55,511 nucleotides of DNA from Oleispira sp. (GCA_016765295.1 JAESQF010000090.1:1-55511), one strand, 5' to 3'; numbered from the stretch's first letter, positions 46,913-54,898 are shown. Translations and numbers: made by a program. Notes: generated by a model not told the origin, from the sequence alone.

Positions 46913-47592
46913 ATTTGTACTCCAATCATTTCTCTGTGAGTGGCACCAACGCCATGGTTTAAAGTGGCCTTACCGCCTTGCATAAATCCTTTGTGCCTTG
47001 CCAAGCCATCGTCCTTTTTCTCCTTTGGGGCTCTAGCGTTCGTCGTTTCTGTTTTAGGATGTGCTTTTGCTTGGTAAAGCTTAATTAGTTCTTTACTGGG
47101 TTCGGGTTGTGCGAATGCGATTACTTTTTTATTAACGGCTGCTAGCCAGCCTTCTGCGAATACGTCTGATTTTCTGATTTTGTTGGCGCGCTTATACCGG
47201 CTTAATGTTTTCATGTAGGCGCTGCGGTCAGCCTTAAGTTGGCGAAATAATGTAGTGAAGGCGTAGGCCGCAATCTCTGCTTGCTTATCGATGCCGATAA
47301 ATTCGATATTCATTCCTTTAAAATGTTGAATAAATATTGCGTCAACACCAAATGCTTTCTTTATGACCATGGCTAGGTAGCTAACGTATCGAACGGGTGT
47401 TTGTGCTGCGCCTGCTTTTGCAGTTTTTGCTTTCACATCAGACAGTTGAATGTCGTCTGTATTTAAGTTGTGCATTGCCATTAATGCCTGGGCTTGGCGC
47501 ATTGCAGTTGCGGCTTCGTTAGCGTTACTGCTTGCGGCTAGCGCTAGGCACTTTTTTATTTTATCGATGGCTTTTTCTACTTTCTTGCTCAT
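46909..47592 (-). CDS. DUF2786 domain phage protein
   Basis: 227 residues. The N-terminal KVEKAIDKIKKCLALAASSN followed by ANEAATAMRQAQALMAMHNL is the DUF2786 signature, common in phages. A basic middle with KTLSRYKRANKIRKSD and a C-terminal tail follow. The function is unknown. The gene overlaps upstream by four bases. Confidence 0.8.
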   Translation of the reverse strand: MSKKVEKAIDKIKKCLALAASSNANEAATAMRQAQALMAMHNLNTDDIQLSDVKAKTAKAGAAQTPVRYVSYLAMVIKKAFGVDAIFIQHFKGMNIEFIGIDKQAEIAAYAFTTLFRQLKADRSAYMKTLSRYKRANKIRKSDVFAEGWLAAVNKKVIAFAQPEPSKELIKLYQAKAHPKTETTNARAPKEKKDDGLARHKGFMQGGKATLNHGVGATHREMIGVQI

Positions 47593-47891
47593 TCTGCTAC
47601 CTCATCAATTAAGTTCATTACCTGAAAAAATACTTCCCATTCATCAAGTAATCCCTGAGCTGCTGGGAGAGGATTTACTGCGCCTTCTTCCTCATTCTCA
47701 CCAATAATCTCTTGTAGCTCTTGCGCCATGGCAATTGAAAACCGTGTAGCGCCACTGAGTTTATTGCTGATCTTATCTAGCTCTCTGCTTGCTGCATTGC
47801 AGGTTTCATTTACCAACTTTTCGGTGGGTAGATTATTTCGGCGAATTCGTAAACGATCGGCCAGTGTTGAAAGTGGGGTTGAATGGCTCAT
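47589..47891 (-). CDS. Small helical phage protein
   Basis: 100 residues, mostly helical (RLRIRRNNLPTEKLVNETCN and so on) with an acidic cluster (EIIGENEEEG). Starts at ATG 47891, one base overlapping the stop of its upstream neighbour. Not recognised. Confidence 0.55.
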   Translation of the reverse strand: MSHSTPLSTLADRLRIRRNNLPTEKLVNETCNAASRELDKISNKLSGATRFSIAMAQELQEIIGENEEEGAVNPLPAAQGLLDEWEVFFQVMNLIDEVAE

Positions 47892-48094
47892 TAATCCTTC
47901 CTCTCAAGGTTTCGTGGCATTAATGAACTGTCTGATAACTGGTTGATATTGTTTATCGTTGTTGACATTTCCCTAGCGTCATTTAATACAATAGTGAATA
48001 CCGTCGGTAGTGATTCTCGGTCTACGTTGTAGTCAGCTTTTGCAATCCTGCGTATTAAGTCTTTAATGATTTGACTGTCGGATAATTGGCTCAT
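47891..48094 (-). CDS. Small phage protein
   Basis: 67 residues. ATG 48094 has GGAG just upstream and forms ATGA with the preceding gene. Helical (QIIKDLIRRIAKADYNV). No family recognised. Confidence 0.5.
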   Translation of the reverse strand: MSQLSDSQIIKDLIRRIAKADYNVDRESLPTVFTIVLNDAREMSTTINNINQLSDSSLMPRNLERKD

Positions 48095-48633
48095 TTCCAC
48101 TCCTTCATCTTTTCTGGTGCGCGCTTGTCTGCAGCCGCTCGCTTATCAGCCATTTCTTTCAGGTTTTTATTTGCTGCAATGTAGTCGCCATCGGCTGCGC
48201 TAAAGTAACGGCTGATTGAGGCTTGTGAATAGCCGTATAGTTTTGATAGATCTTTGATTGTTGATGAAGCCCCGTCTGCGGTTTTATACTTATTGCCTTG
48301 GGCATTGATTCCATGATTTTTATGAACAATGCTCCAGCGGTTGCAGTAGCGAGTAAATAGATCGATTGTGCGTGCTTCTGAAAGACCTAATTGGGTGGCT
48401 GCTTCTCTTGACGTACAGATTTCTCCATCGGCTAAGCGGTAGGTGTTTTTTGCCAGGTGGTGGCGGCCATTTTCTTGTTCGTAGCTGTACTCGCTTTTAT
48501 CAAACTCTAGCCCGGCTTTAACTTCGGGTTCTCCTTCTTCAAGTCTGATCTGGCAGGATAGTGCGAAGATCACAGCATTTGAGAGTAGTGCGCCGTTATG
48601 CTGGGTTTGCTTTAGTTGTTGGTAGTTAATCAT
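48091..48633 (-). CDS. Phage protein with two HTH-like segments
   Basis: 180 residues. Two similar stretches, YRLADGEICTSREAATQLGLS and YKTADGASSTIKDLSKLYGYS, each begin with Y(R/K)xADG and continue as helix-turn-helix-like sequences, suggesting a duplicated DNA-binding unit. The tail is Lys/Glu-rich. Overlaps neighbours by four bases. A regulatory or replication role is possible; not identified. Confidence 0.6.
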   Translation of the reverse strand: MINYQQLKQTQHNGALLSNAVIFALSCQIRLEEGEPEVKAGLEFDKSEYSYEQENGRHHLAKNTYRLADGEICTSREAATQLGLSEARTIDLFTRYCNRWSIVHKNHGINAQGNKYKTADGASSTIKDLSKLYGYSQASISRYFSAADGDYIAANKNLKEMADKRAAADKRAPEKMKEWK

Positions 48634-48854
48634 GCTGCGAGCCCTTTCATTTTTTCTTTGCCACGCTTGCGGGCTGCTATTCGCTTAGCTTCCGTTTTTT
48701 TATGAGCTTCGGTCATTGCTAGATCCCCAGGTAACATTTCAACCACGCCGCCGCTATTTAAAAAGGCTTGAGTTTTAGCATTTATAATTTCACGATCTTT
48801 ACGCGTACTGGCGACGGTGGGTGTTGTGTATTCCTTGTCTTTATTCGTTCTCAT
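48630..48854 (-). CDS. Small basic phage protein
   Basis: 74 residues, Lys/Arg-rich with a helical C-terminus (HKKTEAKRIAARKRGKEKMK), likely nucleic-acid binding. ATGA overlaps on both sides. Unrecognised. Confidence 0.5.
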   Translation of the reverse strand: MRTNKDKEYTTPTVASTRKDREIINAKTQAFLNSGGVVEMLPGDLAMTEAHKKTEAKRIAARKRGKEKMKGLAA

Positions 48855-49120
48855 GCGGTTGCTCCTTTACCTGCGTGGGGGATTGCTACGTCATCAGGGG
48901 TGGTGTAGTTGTGTTGAGGTGTACGAAACTTTCTTAGATCAATGGTTGTGCTAAAGCAGTCCATGTATTGATCGCCAGCGACATTGAATGCGTGCTCAGC
49001 TACATCGTTGCCAGCGGCTATAATCTTTCCGTCTTTAACGATCGCTAGTTCGTAGCCAGCAGCCATTATTAATCCGTCATTGTTGCCGGTGATGGCCGTT
49101 TTTATTTCGGTTGTGTTCAT
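48851..49120 (-). CDS. Small phage protein
   Basis: 89 residues with a compact beta-type centre (GYELAIVKDGKIIAAGNDVA). Four-base overlap with both neighbours. Not recognised. Confidence 0.5.
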   Translation of the reverse strand: MNTTEIKTAITGNNDGLIMAAGYELAIVKDGKIIAAGNDVAEHAFNVAGDQYMDCFSTTIDLRKFRTPQHNYTTPDDVAIPHAGKGATA

Positions 49121-50058
49121 GCTGACTGCTCCTTTTTGTTCATTTCAATGGCTGGTTTTGATCGGATAAATCGATTGCCTTGGCGCTTGATTACGTTGTT
49201 TTTTATCATCCATTCGAAGATAGGTTTTAGCCGGTCATGGCGAGCGTTGTGCTTGGCCATTATTCGCTTCATTGGGATCGTTTCACCCCATTCGCCATTG
49301 ATGATTTCGTGTTGCAATATGTGCAGTAGGGGGTCTGTTGATTCACCCTTTATTTCGGTAAGCGTTTCGGTCGTTGCACCCAGTTGCGAACTGGGCTGCA
49401 GCGATTTTCGTAACGATGGGTGTAACGATGTTTGCAACGTTGCAGAAACCGTTTCGGCCTTGATAATCTTGAAGCAAATCATTGGGATAATATCGATCAT
49501 TGCAGCCAGTAAAATCCACAATGCCCAGCGCCATTCTGCTAGTTTATTCGCGATCGCTGAGCCTGATTTCTGGCTGCTAGGGTTGGCATTTTTTAGCTGT
49601 GTTATCTCGCGCTCAATCTGTGTAATGGCGTTGCGAGTTTGTTTAGCCTGGGCCAGTGTTCTATTTGCTCGGCCTGTAAAATTAATGGCCGTATTCGCCA
49701 GATCGTTCCTGGCGCTGAGATTTTGCAGCGCTAAAGAATTGTTGAGCTCGGTTAGGGTTTTGGTCTTTTCTGCGTAGCTTGAATCACTGCTCAACTCGGT
49801 GGTTTTAATGGCATCGTAGCGCGACTCAATCCAGCCGATCGTAGCGGCTGAGCTGATAATGAATAGCACGGTGGTCGCTATGTAATTGCGGTTAGCATGA
49901 AACAAATACTGGCAAGCCACAAAGCCTGCGCCAATGGCTGCTGCAATGACCTGGTCTATCGTGGTGCTTGCAAAAGACCACCAAAGCACGGCGCTGCAGT
50001 AGATGGATATTGTGGCGAATGTGATGCCGCAAACTTTGGCTGTCAGTGATTTGTTCAT
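49117..50058 (-). CDS. Phage membrane protein with coiled coil and winged-helix tail
   Basis: 313 residues. Three transmembrane helices (about 9-30, 35-54, 59-78), a coiled coil (about 85-160: TELNNSLALQNL ... IEREITQLKN), a fourth helix (177-199) and a C-terminal winged-helix-like domain (240-300: WGETIPMKRIMAKHNARHDR ... NNVIKRQG). Before it lies a tandem LxxS repeat (LQTS, LHPS, LRKS, LQPS; about 208-223). A membrane-anchored DNA-binding protein is suggested. No family is recognised; length is large for this operon. Confidence 0.65.
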   Translation of the reverse strand: MNKSLTAKVCGITFATISIYCSAVLWWSFASTTIDQVIAAAIGAGFVACQYLFHANRNYIATTVLFIISSAATIGWIESRYDAIKTTELSSDSSYAEKTKTLTELNNSLALQNLSARNDLANTAINFTGRANRTLAQAKQTRNAITQIEREITQLKNANPSSQKSGSAIANKLAEWRWALWILLAAMIDIIPMICFKIIKAETVSATLQTSLHPSLRKSLQPSSQLGATTETLTEIKGESTDPLLHILQHEIINGEWGETIPMKRIMAKHNARHDRLKPIFEWMIKNNVIKRQGNRFIRSKPAIEMNKKEQSA

Positions 50059-50075
50059 GCTAGCTCCGTTTCTGT

Positions 50076-50675
50076 TTAGCGATCGTTGGCGATGAAGTGC
50101 AATAGATCGATCGATGCGCGTACATCGGACATGGCGCGGTGTGCTTTGCCTTGGAATTTAATACCGGCAATTTCGCAGCATCTGACAAGGGATAGGCGGC
50201 TGAATTGTGAATGTCCGTGCTTCCATACCCCGTAGTCTTTTAAGAAATGGCGGTTGGCTAATTCCATTATGCAAAGCTGAGCGCCCATTGCATGCTCTAT
50301 ACGCTCGTTGCAAAGGTCGTTGGCTTCTGCAGTCTGCAATAACATGCGATTATCAAAATGGATGTTGTATGCGGTTATCTGCTTATGGTTGTTCGAGGCT
50401 GCATTGGTTAGCTGGGCAATGACCGAGGCTGCTCGGGGTGCGTTTTTTAGGTCTTTAATGCCAATGCCGTGTACTGCAAAGGCTTCTGCAGGAACTTCGC
50501 CCCATTCGCAATGAATTAGAGTATCGATGATTTCGGTACCTGTTTTGGCATCCGCGGCGGCAAGCTCAATAGCAATATCGTTATCTTCTAAGCCCGTTGT
50601 TTCAGTGTCGATCACAATGCAATTTTCAATGATGTATTGCGCGTGGTCCTGGGTGCTGAATGCTGTTTTTTTCAT
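50076..50675 (-). CDS. DnaQ-like (DEDDh) 3'-5' exonuclease
   Basis: 199 residues. Exo I is VIDTETTGL (Asp, Glu), Exo II NIHFDNRML (Asp) and Exo III HRAMSDVRAS (His, Asp), the full DEDDh set. These phage exonucleases resemble RNase T or the DNA polymerase III epsilon subunit. I choose ATG 50675 (MKKTAFSTQ); a TTG six codons upstream is the alternative. Confidence 0.85.
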   Translation of the reverse strand: MKKTAFSTQDHAQYIIENCIVIDTETTGLEDNDIAIELAAADAKTGTEIIDTLIHCEWGEVPAEAFAVHGIGIKDLKNAPRAASVIAQLTNAASNNHKQITAYNIHFDNRMLLQTAEANDLCNERIEHAMGAQLCIMELANRHFLKDYGVWKHGHSQFSRLSLVRCCEIAGIKFQGKAHRAMSDVRASIDLLHFIANDR

Positions 50676-50693
50676 TGACTCTACTCGTTGCAA

Positions 50694-50881
50694 TATTGGG
50701 CAATCTCATTAAAATTGCGGGTAATATTTTGTTAATTATTGGAATGAAAATGCATAAATACCGACTTCACTATCTGACTGATTTCGACGATGCCAACTGG
50801 AAAAATGCCAAACAACTGAGAGTGTTGAAGTTGGCGATCTTCTTCAGTTGTCGTGCGGCCTCTACCATGTTGTGTGTGAAA
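50694..50881. other. 188-bp gap in the leftward operon
   Basis: No supported gene. A plus-strand frame starting near 50660 (98 codons) crosses here; its start has no ribosome site and it ends inside the next leftward gene. CAACTG...CAGTTG at about 50812-50849 is a weak long-loop dyad. It breaks an otherwise contiguous operon. Confidence 0.4.
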
Positions 50882-51154
50882 TCACTCAGCAACAGACAGG
50901 AGTTCGGCTTGATCTTTCAAAATCGTCTCAATCTGCTCAGGGGGCATGGCTTGTAGCAGGGCAGAGAGGACAGTACCCAAAAGACGGCCGCTCTCGCATT
51001 GAGCCTCCTCGTCTGAAAACTCACGCAAGGGGTGCATTAATCGAGCTTTAGTGCCAATGCCAGTGTTCTCTGCGCCCATGCTGGCAATAAAGGCGGCTGA
51101 TCCAGCTTTTTGCGCGAGGGTTTGGTTTTCCATTGGTATGATTACTTTGTTCAT
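50882..51154 (-). CDS. Small phage protein
   Basis: 90 residues, ATGA overlap with the gene before. Contains FSDEEAQCESGRLLGTVLSA and a helical end (MPPEQIETILKDQAELL). Not recognised. Confidence 0.5.
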   Translation of the reverse strand: MNKVIIPMENQTLAQKAGSAAFIASMGAENTGIGTKARLMHPLREFSDEEAQCESGRLLGTVLSALLQAMPPEQIETILKDQAELLSVAE

Positions 51155-51342
51155 GCTGCTGCCTTTAGTTTTTTAATGCGTGAATTCAATGCTCTCTGAA
51201 CTGTTTTTTGCACACCAGGAACTTGAAGACCTGCTTCGCATTCCTTCAGGTCAAAGCTTCTAACTTGCTCAACGCGATCGGGGCCGTTGGTGTGGTAGAG
51301 CTGTCTGCCTTGGAAAGTTCCAGCTTCAAATGGGTTTCTCAT
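51151..51342 (-). CDS. Small phage protein
   Basis: 63 residues, RNPFEAGTFQGRQLYHTNGP then a basic helical tail. Not recognised; coding status rests on operon position and the overlap. Confidence 0.45.
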   Translation of the reverse strand: MRNPFEAGTFQGRQLYHTNGPDRVEQVRSFDLKECEAGLQVPGVQKTVQRALNSRIKKLKAAA

Positions 51343-51374
51343 GTTTCAATTCCTTAATGAATTTTTATATTTGG

Positions 51375-51770
51375 CTAGCAATCGAAATCTTCTTCACGTT
51401 CTTTTAGTTCGCGAGTAAGTTGCTTCTTGTGCTCTCGCTTGGCTGCTTTTAAAAGTTCATTTGTATGTTCAATAACTTTTCCCCAATAGCTTGAGTGGCT
51501 ATCGTCACCGACAAAGGAAACTATTGAGTTCTTCGTTACGGTTAGTTGCTGAATGCTGCCAAGGTTGCACAGGTGCATTTCTTTAAATTGGTCGCCTTCC
51601 TTGGTGAAAAAATCAAGATCAGTCGTGCGGTATTTGCCACCGATACCACCGCTCCAGTGGTATCCATCTGAATCGGGTACTAGTGAAACTGGGAATGGGT
51701 GTTCTTGCTGTTGCCATTCAAAGTATTTTGATTCTGGGTTTAAGTTTGCGAATATTTGTTCAGTGCTCAT
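51375..51770 (-). CDS. Phage protein of unknown function
   Basis: 131 residues; ATG 51770 follows GAGGA by 8 bases. The body is beta-type (GYHWSGGIGGKYRTTDLDFF, SYWGKVIEHTNELL), and the end is highly charged. Not recognised. Confidence 0.5.
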   Translation of the reverse strand: MSTEQIFANLNPESKYFEWQQQEHPFPVSLVPDSDGYHWSGGIGGKYRTTDLDFFTKEGDQFKEMHLCNLGSIQQLTVTKNSIVSFVGDDSHSSYWGKVIEHTNELLKAAKREHKKQLTRELKEREEDFDC

Positions 51771-51817
51771 GTTCAATTCCTCAGTAATAAATTGCCGTCC
51801 GTGGCTTATAGCGGGTG

Positions 51818-52120
51818 CTATGTTCTTAGTTCTTGCTCTAGCTGATCACTGATCTTTTTGATGGGTGATATGCCAATGAGTGATTTTGTGGGGTATTTTG
51901 AAAAGGTTGAATTCACTGTTTTTGGCTTAATGGTCATCACTTTTAAACCGTTAAGTTTGAAGGATTCTTTAATGATGATGAGCTCTGTTTTGTGAGCTTC
52001 ATGCTGGCGCAATAGCTGCTGATTGCAGGCATGAAGCTCGTTGTTCTGCTCAATAACCAGATCGTATTTTTTAGAAAGATCATCTATTTGCTTCAGGCAA
52101 AGTTCTATTTTAGAAGTCAT
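51818..52120 (-). CDS. Small coiled-coil phage protein
   Basis: 100 residues, coiled-coil start (KIELCLKQIDDLSKKYDLVI to RQHEAHKTELI), then a basic tail. ATG 52120 overlaps the preceding stop (ATGA). Confidence 0.5.
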   Translation of the reverse strand: MTSKIELCLKQIDDLSKKYDLVIEQNNELHACNQQLLRQHEAHKTELIIIKESFKLNGLKVMTIKPKTVNSTFSKYPTKSLIGISPIKKISDQLEQELRT

Positions 52121-52401
52121 GCGCAATCCTTTCTTTCTGTTGCTTCTTCTTGAATGGTTGCAGCATCAGCCAGTTGACCTGCTAGCTTTATTGCTTCAAA
52201 AGCATTCAGTTCTTTTGAATTCAATGCTGGCGCTACTAGCTTGTAAAAAACACTAATCAGTAAATTGGCTTGAAAATTTAGGATCATTGAGTGATCAGTG
52301 GTGGGGGTGCTCTTGCTGCGTTCCATTAGGTATTTAATCTCAGTGAGCAGCGTTGCGTGGATGTGCTCAATGGAAATGAGTGGTGCCAATTCTGTTGTCA
52401 T
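52117..52401 (-). CDS. First gene of the leftward operon, unknown helical protein
   Basis: 94 residues; ATG 52401 follows CAGGAG, about 40 bases after the predicted leftward promoter. Helical throughout (AIKLAGQLADAATIQEEATE). In a lambda-type layout the first leftward gene is often regulatory, but no function is apparent here. Confidence 0.6.
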   Translation of the reverse strand: MTTELAPLISIEHIHATLLTEIKYLMERSKSTPTTDHSMILNFQANLLISVFYKLVAPALNSKELNAFEAIKLAGQLADAATIQEEATERKDCA

Positions 52402-52443
52402 GTCGCTGCTCCTGGTGTGATTCGTTTGTGTTTTGGTCGGATG

Positions 52444-52487
52444 ATAATACAGGCTACGTTTGTTATTAGTCAACACTCTTAGATTGT
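52444..52487 (-). promoter_or_regulatory. Leftward promoter PL and operator OL
   Basis: Minus strand -35 TTGACT (52473-52468) and -10 TATTAT (52449-52444), 18 bp apart. Touching the -35 is the dyad ACACTCT-T-AGATTGT (52473-52487), which repeats in the CI/cro intergenic region. A rightward -10-like TATTAT is at 52511-52516, ahead of the exported DUF4124-type gene, so one operator may control both directions. Confidence 0.65.
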
Positions 52488-52543
52488 TTTTGTTGGGAAT
52501 ATTTTTTTGCTATTATTGATGAGCCACTAGATAAGGAGGTTTT

Positions 52544-53218
52544 ATGCGGTTTTTAGGATTGGGTTTGTTAGTGTTGTTTTCGGCTTGTTCTGTTGCGGAT
52601 GCGAAGCTATATATGTGTGTTGATGAGCGGGGGCGTAAAACATTTCAAGATGTTACGTGTAATGGAAAAGCGGATCCTGTCGAGCTTCAAAAAATAGAAA
52701 ATTTAGCTGAAGATAAGCGTCATGCTGCAATAAGGGCTAAGCAGACCAAGGAGTTAAGTGAGAAATATGCTCAAGAGAGTAGGGTAAAGCAGTATCTGCA
52801 GTCGTTAAATTCAAGTCTTAAATCAAGTTCCGGATATGATAAGGATTCTAAAGTTTTGTGCTCAAAGCAGTGGACTAAACGTGGGGTCCTTGACTCTAAT
52901 ATGTATCGGTATTGCATTAAGGGTCATTCGGACAGTTATTATGAGTTGCGTGATCTTGATCGTTCGGTTAATGAGCAGCCTTTTTATGTTGATTATGCGT
53001 ATCCATATTGCTCAAAGCGGTGGACTAAGCGCGGGGTAGTCGATGTAACTATGCTTTTGCATTGTCTTAACCAGGAGGTGGAGGGTGTAGAGGATGTGAA
53101 TTTTTATAGGAAAAAATATGGAAGTGTTACTAGTTCGGTAATTAATCGAGCTATGGGGCGGTATGGTTCTTGGAACATGGTTGCGTATACGATCAAGCAG
53201 TCGCTTGGGCTTGATTGA
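52544..53218 (+). CDS. Exported DUF4124-type protein with duplicated Cys motif (phage accessory gene)
   Basis: 224 residues with a signal peptide (cut after VADA near residue 20, or lipoprotein at Cys15). The mature start, KLYMCVDERGRKTFQDVTC, is the DUF4124 pattern. A Lys-rich helix follows, then two repeats 50 residues apart: CSKQWTKRGVLDSNMYRYC (106-124) and CSKRWTKRGVVDVTMLLHC (156-174). Strong AAGGAGG ribosome site. Convergent with the repressor gene, in the slot of lambda rex; a lysogen-expressed exclusion role is a guess. Confidence 0.65.
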   Translation: MRFLGLGLLVLFSACSVADAKLYMCVDERGRKTFQDVTCNGKADPVELQKIENLAEDKRHAAIRAKQTKELSEKYAQESRVKQYLQSLNSSLKSSSGYDKDSKVLCSKQWTKRGVLDSNMYRYCIKGHSDSYYELRDLDRSVNEQPFYVDYAYPYCSKRWTKRGVVDVTMLLHCLNQEVEGVEDVNFYRKKYGSVTSSVINRAMGRYGSWNMVAYTIKQSLGLD

Positions 53219-53314
53219 TTGATTGATCTTAACTTGAAGTGTTGGTGAGGATTAATCAAGAGTTACAAAAAAATAAATACGCCCCAAAAAATGATGCGTA
53301 AGGAGTTACTTAAG

Positions 53315-53974
53315 CTATTCGGACATCCATGTGCCGATCACTAGGCCGATCACTGTGAAGGGCTGAGTAATATGGGGTCTCTGAGCCGATGTGTTTAGTG
53401 CCCTTAGGTACCGTCGGCCATCCTCTTCGCGTAATTCTTTGAATACAACAATCTCTTCGCCAGTCTCGTTTTCTATGGTGGCTAAAACTCGGCTGCCTGT
53501 CTTAGCTTCGCTTGCTCTGTTGGGGTCTACAAACAGGGTGCTGCCCCTTGGGTAGCATGGGCCGTGCATTGCGGTCATGTTGTCATTATCAAAAATAACC
53601 GCGTAAGTATTTTCACTGTGATGGGTCGGGCATGAAATTCGAGGTGAGGTTCTTCTTATTGCTTCGTTGGTTATGTCGCTCCATTCTATTTTGGCAGCAC
53701 CAGTTGCTAATAAAAACTGATCTCCTGCGGTTGGTCTTTGTAAGCTTCCATATAAGGCTTTCTTTGGCTGCATATCCCCTACGCCATGACTTAACCATCC
53801 GGCATCGACATCTAGTGTATTGGCCATTTGTAAGCTGTATGTGCTGCCTATGGCTTTGGGCGCGCAGGACCTCTGAACTGACTGTTGAGTAATCCCAATC
53901 TTATCTGCAAGTTCTTTCTGGGTCATACCTGCGTTTTTTAATGCTTTTTTCAGGCGCGCGCCAAAACTTTCCAT
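53315..53974 (-). CDS. CI/LexA-like (S24) phage repressor with altered active site
   Basis: 219 residues from ATG 53974 (an ATG at 53989 is possible). The N-terminal HTH is MTQKELADKIGITQQSVQR (about 17-35). The C-terminal S24-type domain (about 120-219) has NMTAMHGPCYPRGSTLFVDP where GDSMxxxxxxxYPxG is expected: Asn132 replaces the nucleophilic Ser. The Lys (Lys179 in VVFKEL) is kept. Self-cleavage is therefore unlikely. Confidence 0.85.
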   Translation of the reverse strand: MESFGARLKKALKNAGMTQKELADKIGITQQSVQRSCAPKAIGSTYSLQMANTLDVDAGWLSHGVGDMQPKKALYGSLQRPTAGDQFLLATGAAKIEWSDITNEAIRRTSPRISCPTHHSENTYAVIFDNDNMTAMHGPCYPRGSTLFVDPNRASEAKTGSRVLATIENETGEEIVVFKELREEDGRRYLRALNTSAQRPHITQPFTVIGLVIGTWMSE

Positions 53975-54037
53975 AGGTATTATTTTCATAAGTAGTAGTG
54001 TTTTTAGGATATTACAAGCTTTTATTGTTTTATTCAT

Positions 54038-54094
54038 ACTGCGTAAGAGTGTTTTTAATGTAGAAAAAACTGGATTGTCACAGTCTTAGATTGT
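54038..54094. promoter_or_regulatory. CI/cro operator region OR
   Basis: Two related dyads: ACAGTCT-T-AGATTGT at 54080-54094 and, more degenerate, ACTGCGT-A-AGAGTGT at 54038-54052, centres 42 bp apart (about four helical turns). TATTCT (54094-54099) could be the rightward -10. Between them GTGACA-like sequence on the minus strand could be the repressor -35. Confidence 0.6.
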
Positions 54095-54135
54095 ATTCTC
54101 GCTGTAACTTATCAATCACACAGGATTTCATCATC

Positions 54136-54378
54136 ATGAGAAATGCAGATTCATTGGTCTTTAAAGCTATGAAAGCGTTGGGTGGTCAGAGGAAAGCGGG
54201 GGTCATTTTTGATGTGACTCAGCAAACGGTCAGTCAGTGGGTGAGTGTTGGAAGAGTTCCTCCTGCGCATGTTTTGGCGGCCGAGAAAGCATTGTTTGAA
54301 GTTGGATCTGTTATTGATCGTCACGATTTATGCCCCAGTGTTTTTGGCTTAAGGCCTGAAATTGTTAAGTCTGCCTGA
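54136..54378 (+). CDS. Cro-like (YdaS-type) repressor
   Basis: 80 residues with HTH ALGGQRKAGVIFDVTQQTVS and QWVSVGRVPPAHVLAAEKAL, typical of YdaS-type Cro proteins. ATG 54136 follows CAGGA. Divergent from the CI-like gene across the OR region. Confidence 0.85.
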   Translation: MRNADSLVFKAMKALGGQRKAGVIFDVTQQTVSQWVSVGRVPPAHVLAAEKALFEVGSVIDRHDLCPSVFGLRPEIVKSA

Positions 54379-54422
54379 GCTGTCATTAATGTCAGCGTTT
54401 AATGTTTTTAAGGAGAAAACGC

Positions 54423-54896
54423 ATGTCTGAATTTTTTAAGATTACACCTGGCACGTCACTGCGTGATGCGGTGCGTGAAGAGATTAAGCGCCAACCTCAT
54501 GGGGTGAAGGCTGCTTGTGCTGTGATTGGTGTTACGCACCCGCAAACTTTGTCGAATTACACCTGCAATACCAAGCGCGATACGCACAATATGAGCCTTG
54601 ATCAGTTTGAGTCGATTATTGAATGGTCGGGTGGTGGGTGTATTGCGCAGGCAGTGGCAGAGATGGCAGGGGGTGTGTTTTTGCCTATGCAGATTGATGA
54701 TTTTGAGAATGTTGATGTGCTGGCTGAGGTGGTTGCCAGTATTGAGAGCGTGTCTAACTTAGTGAATGAAGTTAAGGGTGCTATTGAGGATCGTAGTGTT
54801 GACGATAATGAGTGGTCGAAGATTCGATCCGCGAAGTTTAAGTTGAGTACAGCGGCTAATCGTTTGGTTGCGCTGTGTTCACAGATGAGGGAGTAA
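54423..54896 (+). CDS. Phage CII-like regulator (CP76 family)
   Basis: 157 residues with LRDAVREEIKRQPHGVKAAC and VTHPQTLSNYTCNTKRDTHN, the CII/CP76-type start common in non-lambda temperate phages. The C-terminal half is helical. ATG 54423 follows AAGGAG. 44 bp after the cro-like gene. Confidence 0.75.
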   Translation: MSEFFKITPGTSLRDAVREEIKRQPHGVKAACAVIGVTHPQTLSNYTCNTKRDTHNMSLDQFESIIEWSGGGCIAQAVAEMAGGVFLPMQIDDFENVDVLAEVVASIESVSNLVNEVKGAIEDRSVDDNEWSKIRSAKFKLSTAANRLVALCSQMRE

Positions 54897-54898
54897 CA

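Noticed and set aside
49136-49777. 213-codon plus-strand frame opposite the membrane protein gene
   Set aside because: It lies wholly within a well-supported gene of the other strand whose neighbours overlap it in operon fashion; the composition is that of a shadow frame.
50660-50956. 98-codon plus-strand frame in the leftward operon gap
   Set aside because: No ribosome site, overlaps the DnaQ-like gene and the next leftward gene, and its hydrophobic start looks like a reverse-frame artefact. Not strong enough to call a gene.
53219-53300. TTGA tandem repeats and the TACGC...GCGTA stem after the DUF4124-type gene as a terminator
   Set aside because: The stem is 5 bp with a long loop and no T-tract follows. 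It may be just an AT-rich convergent gap.
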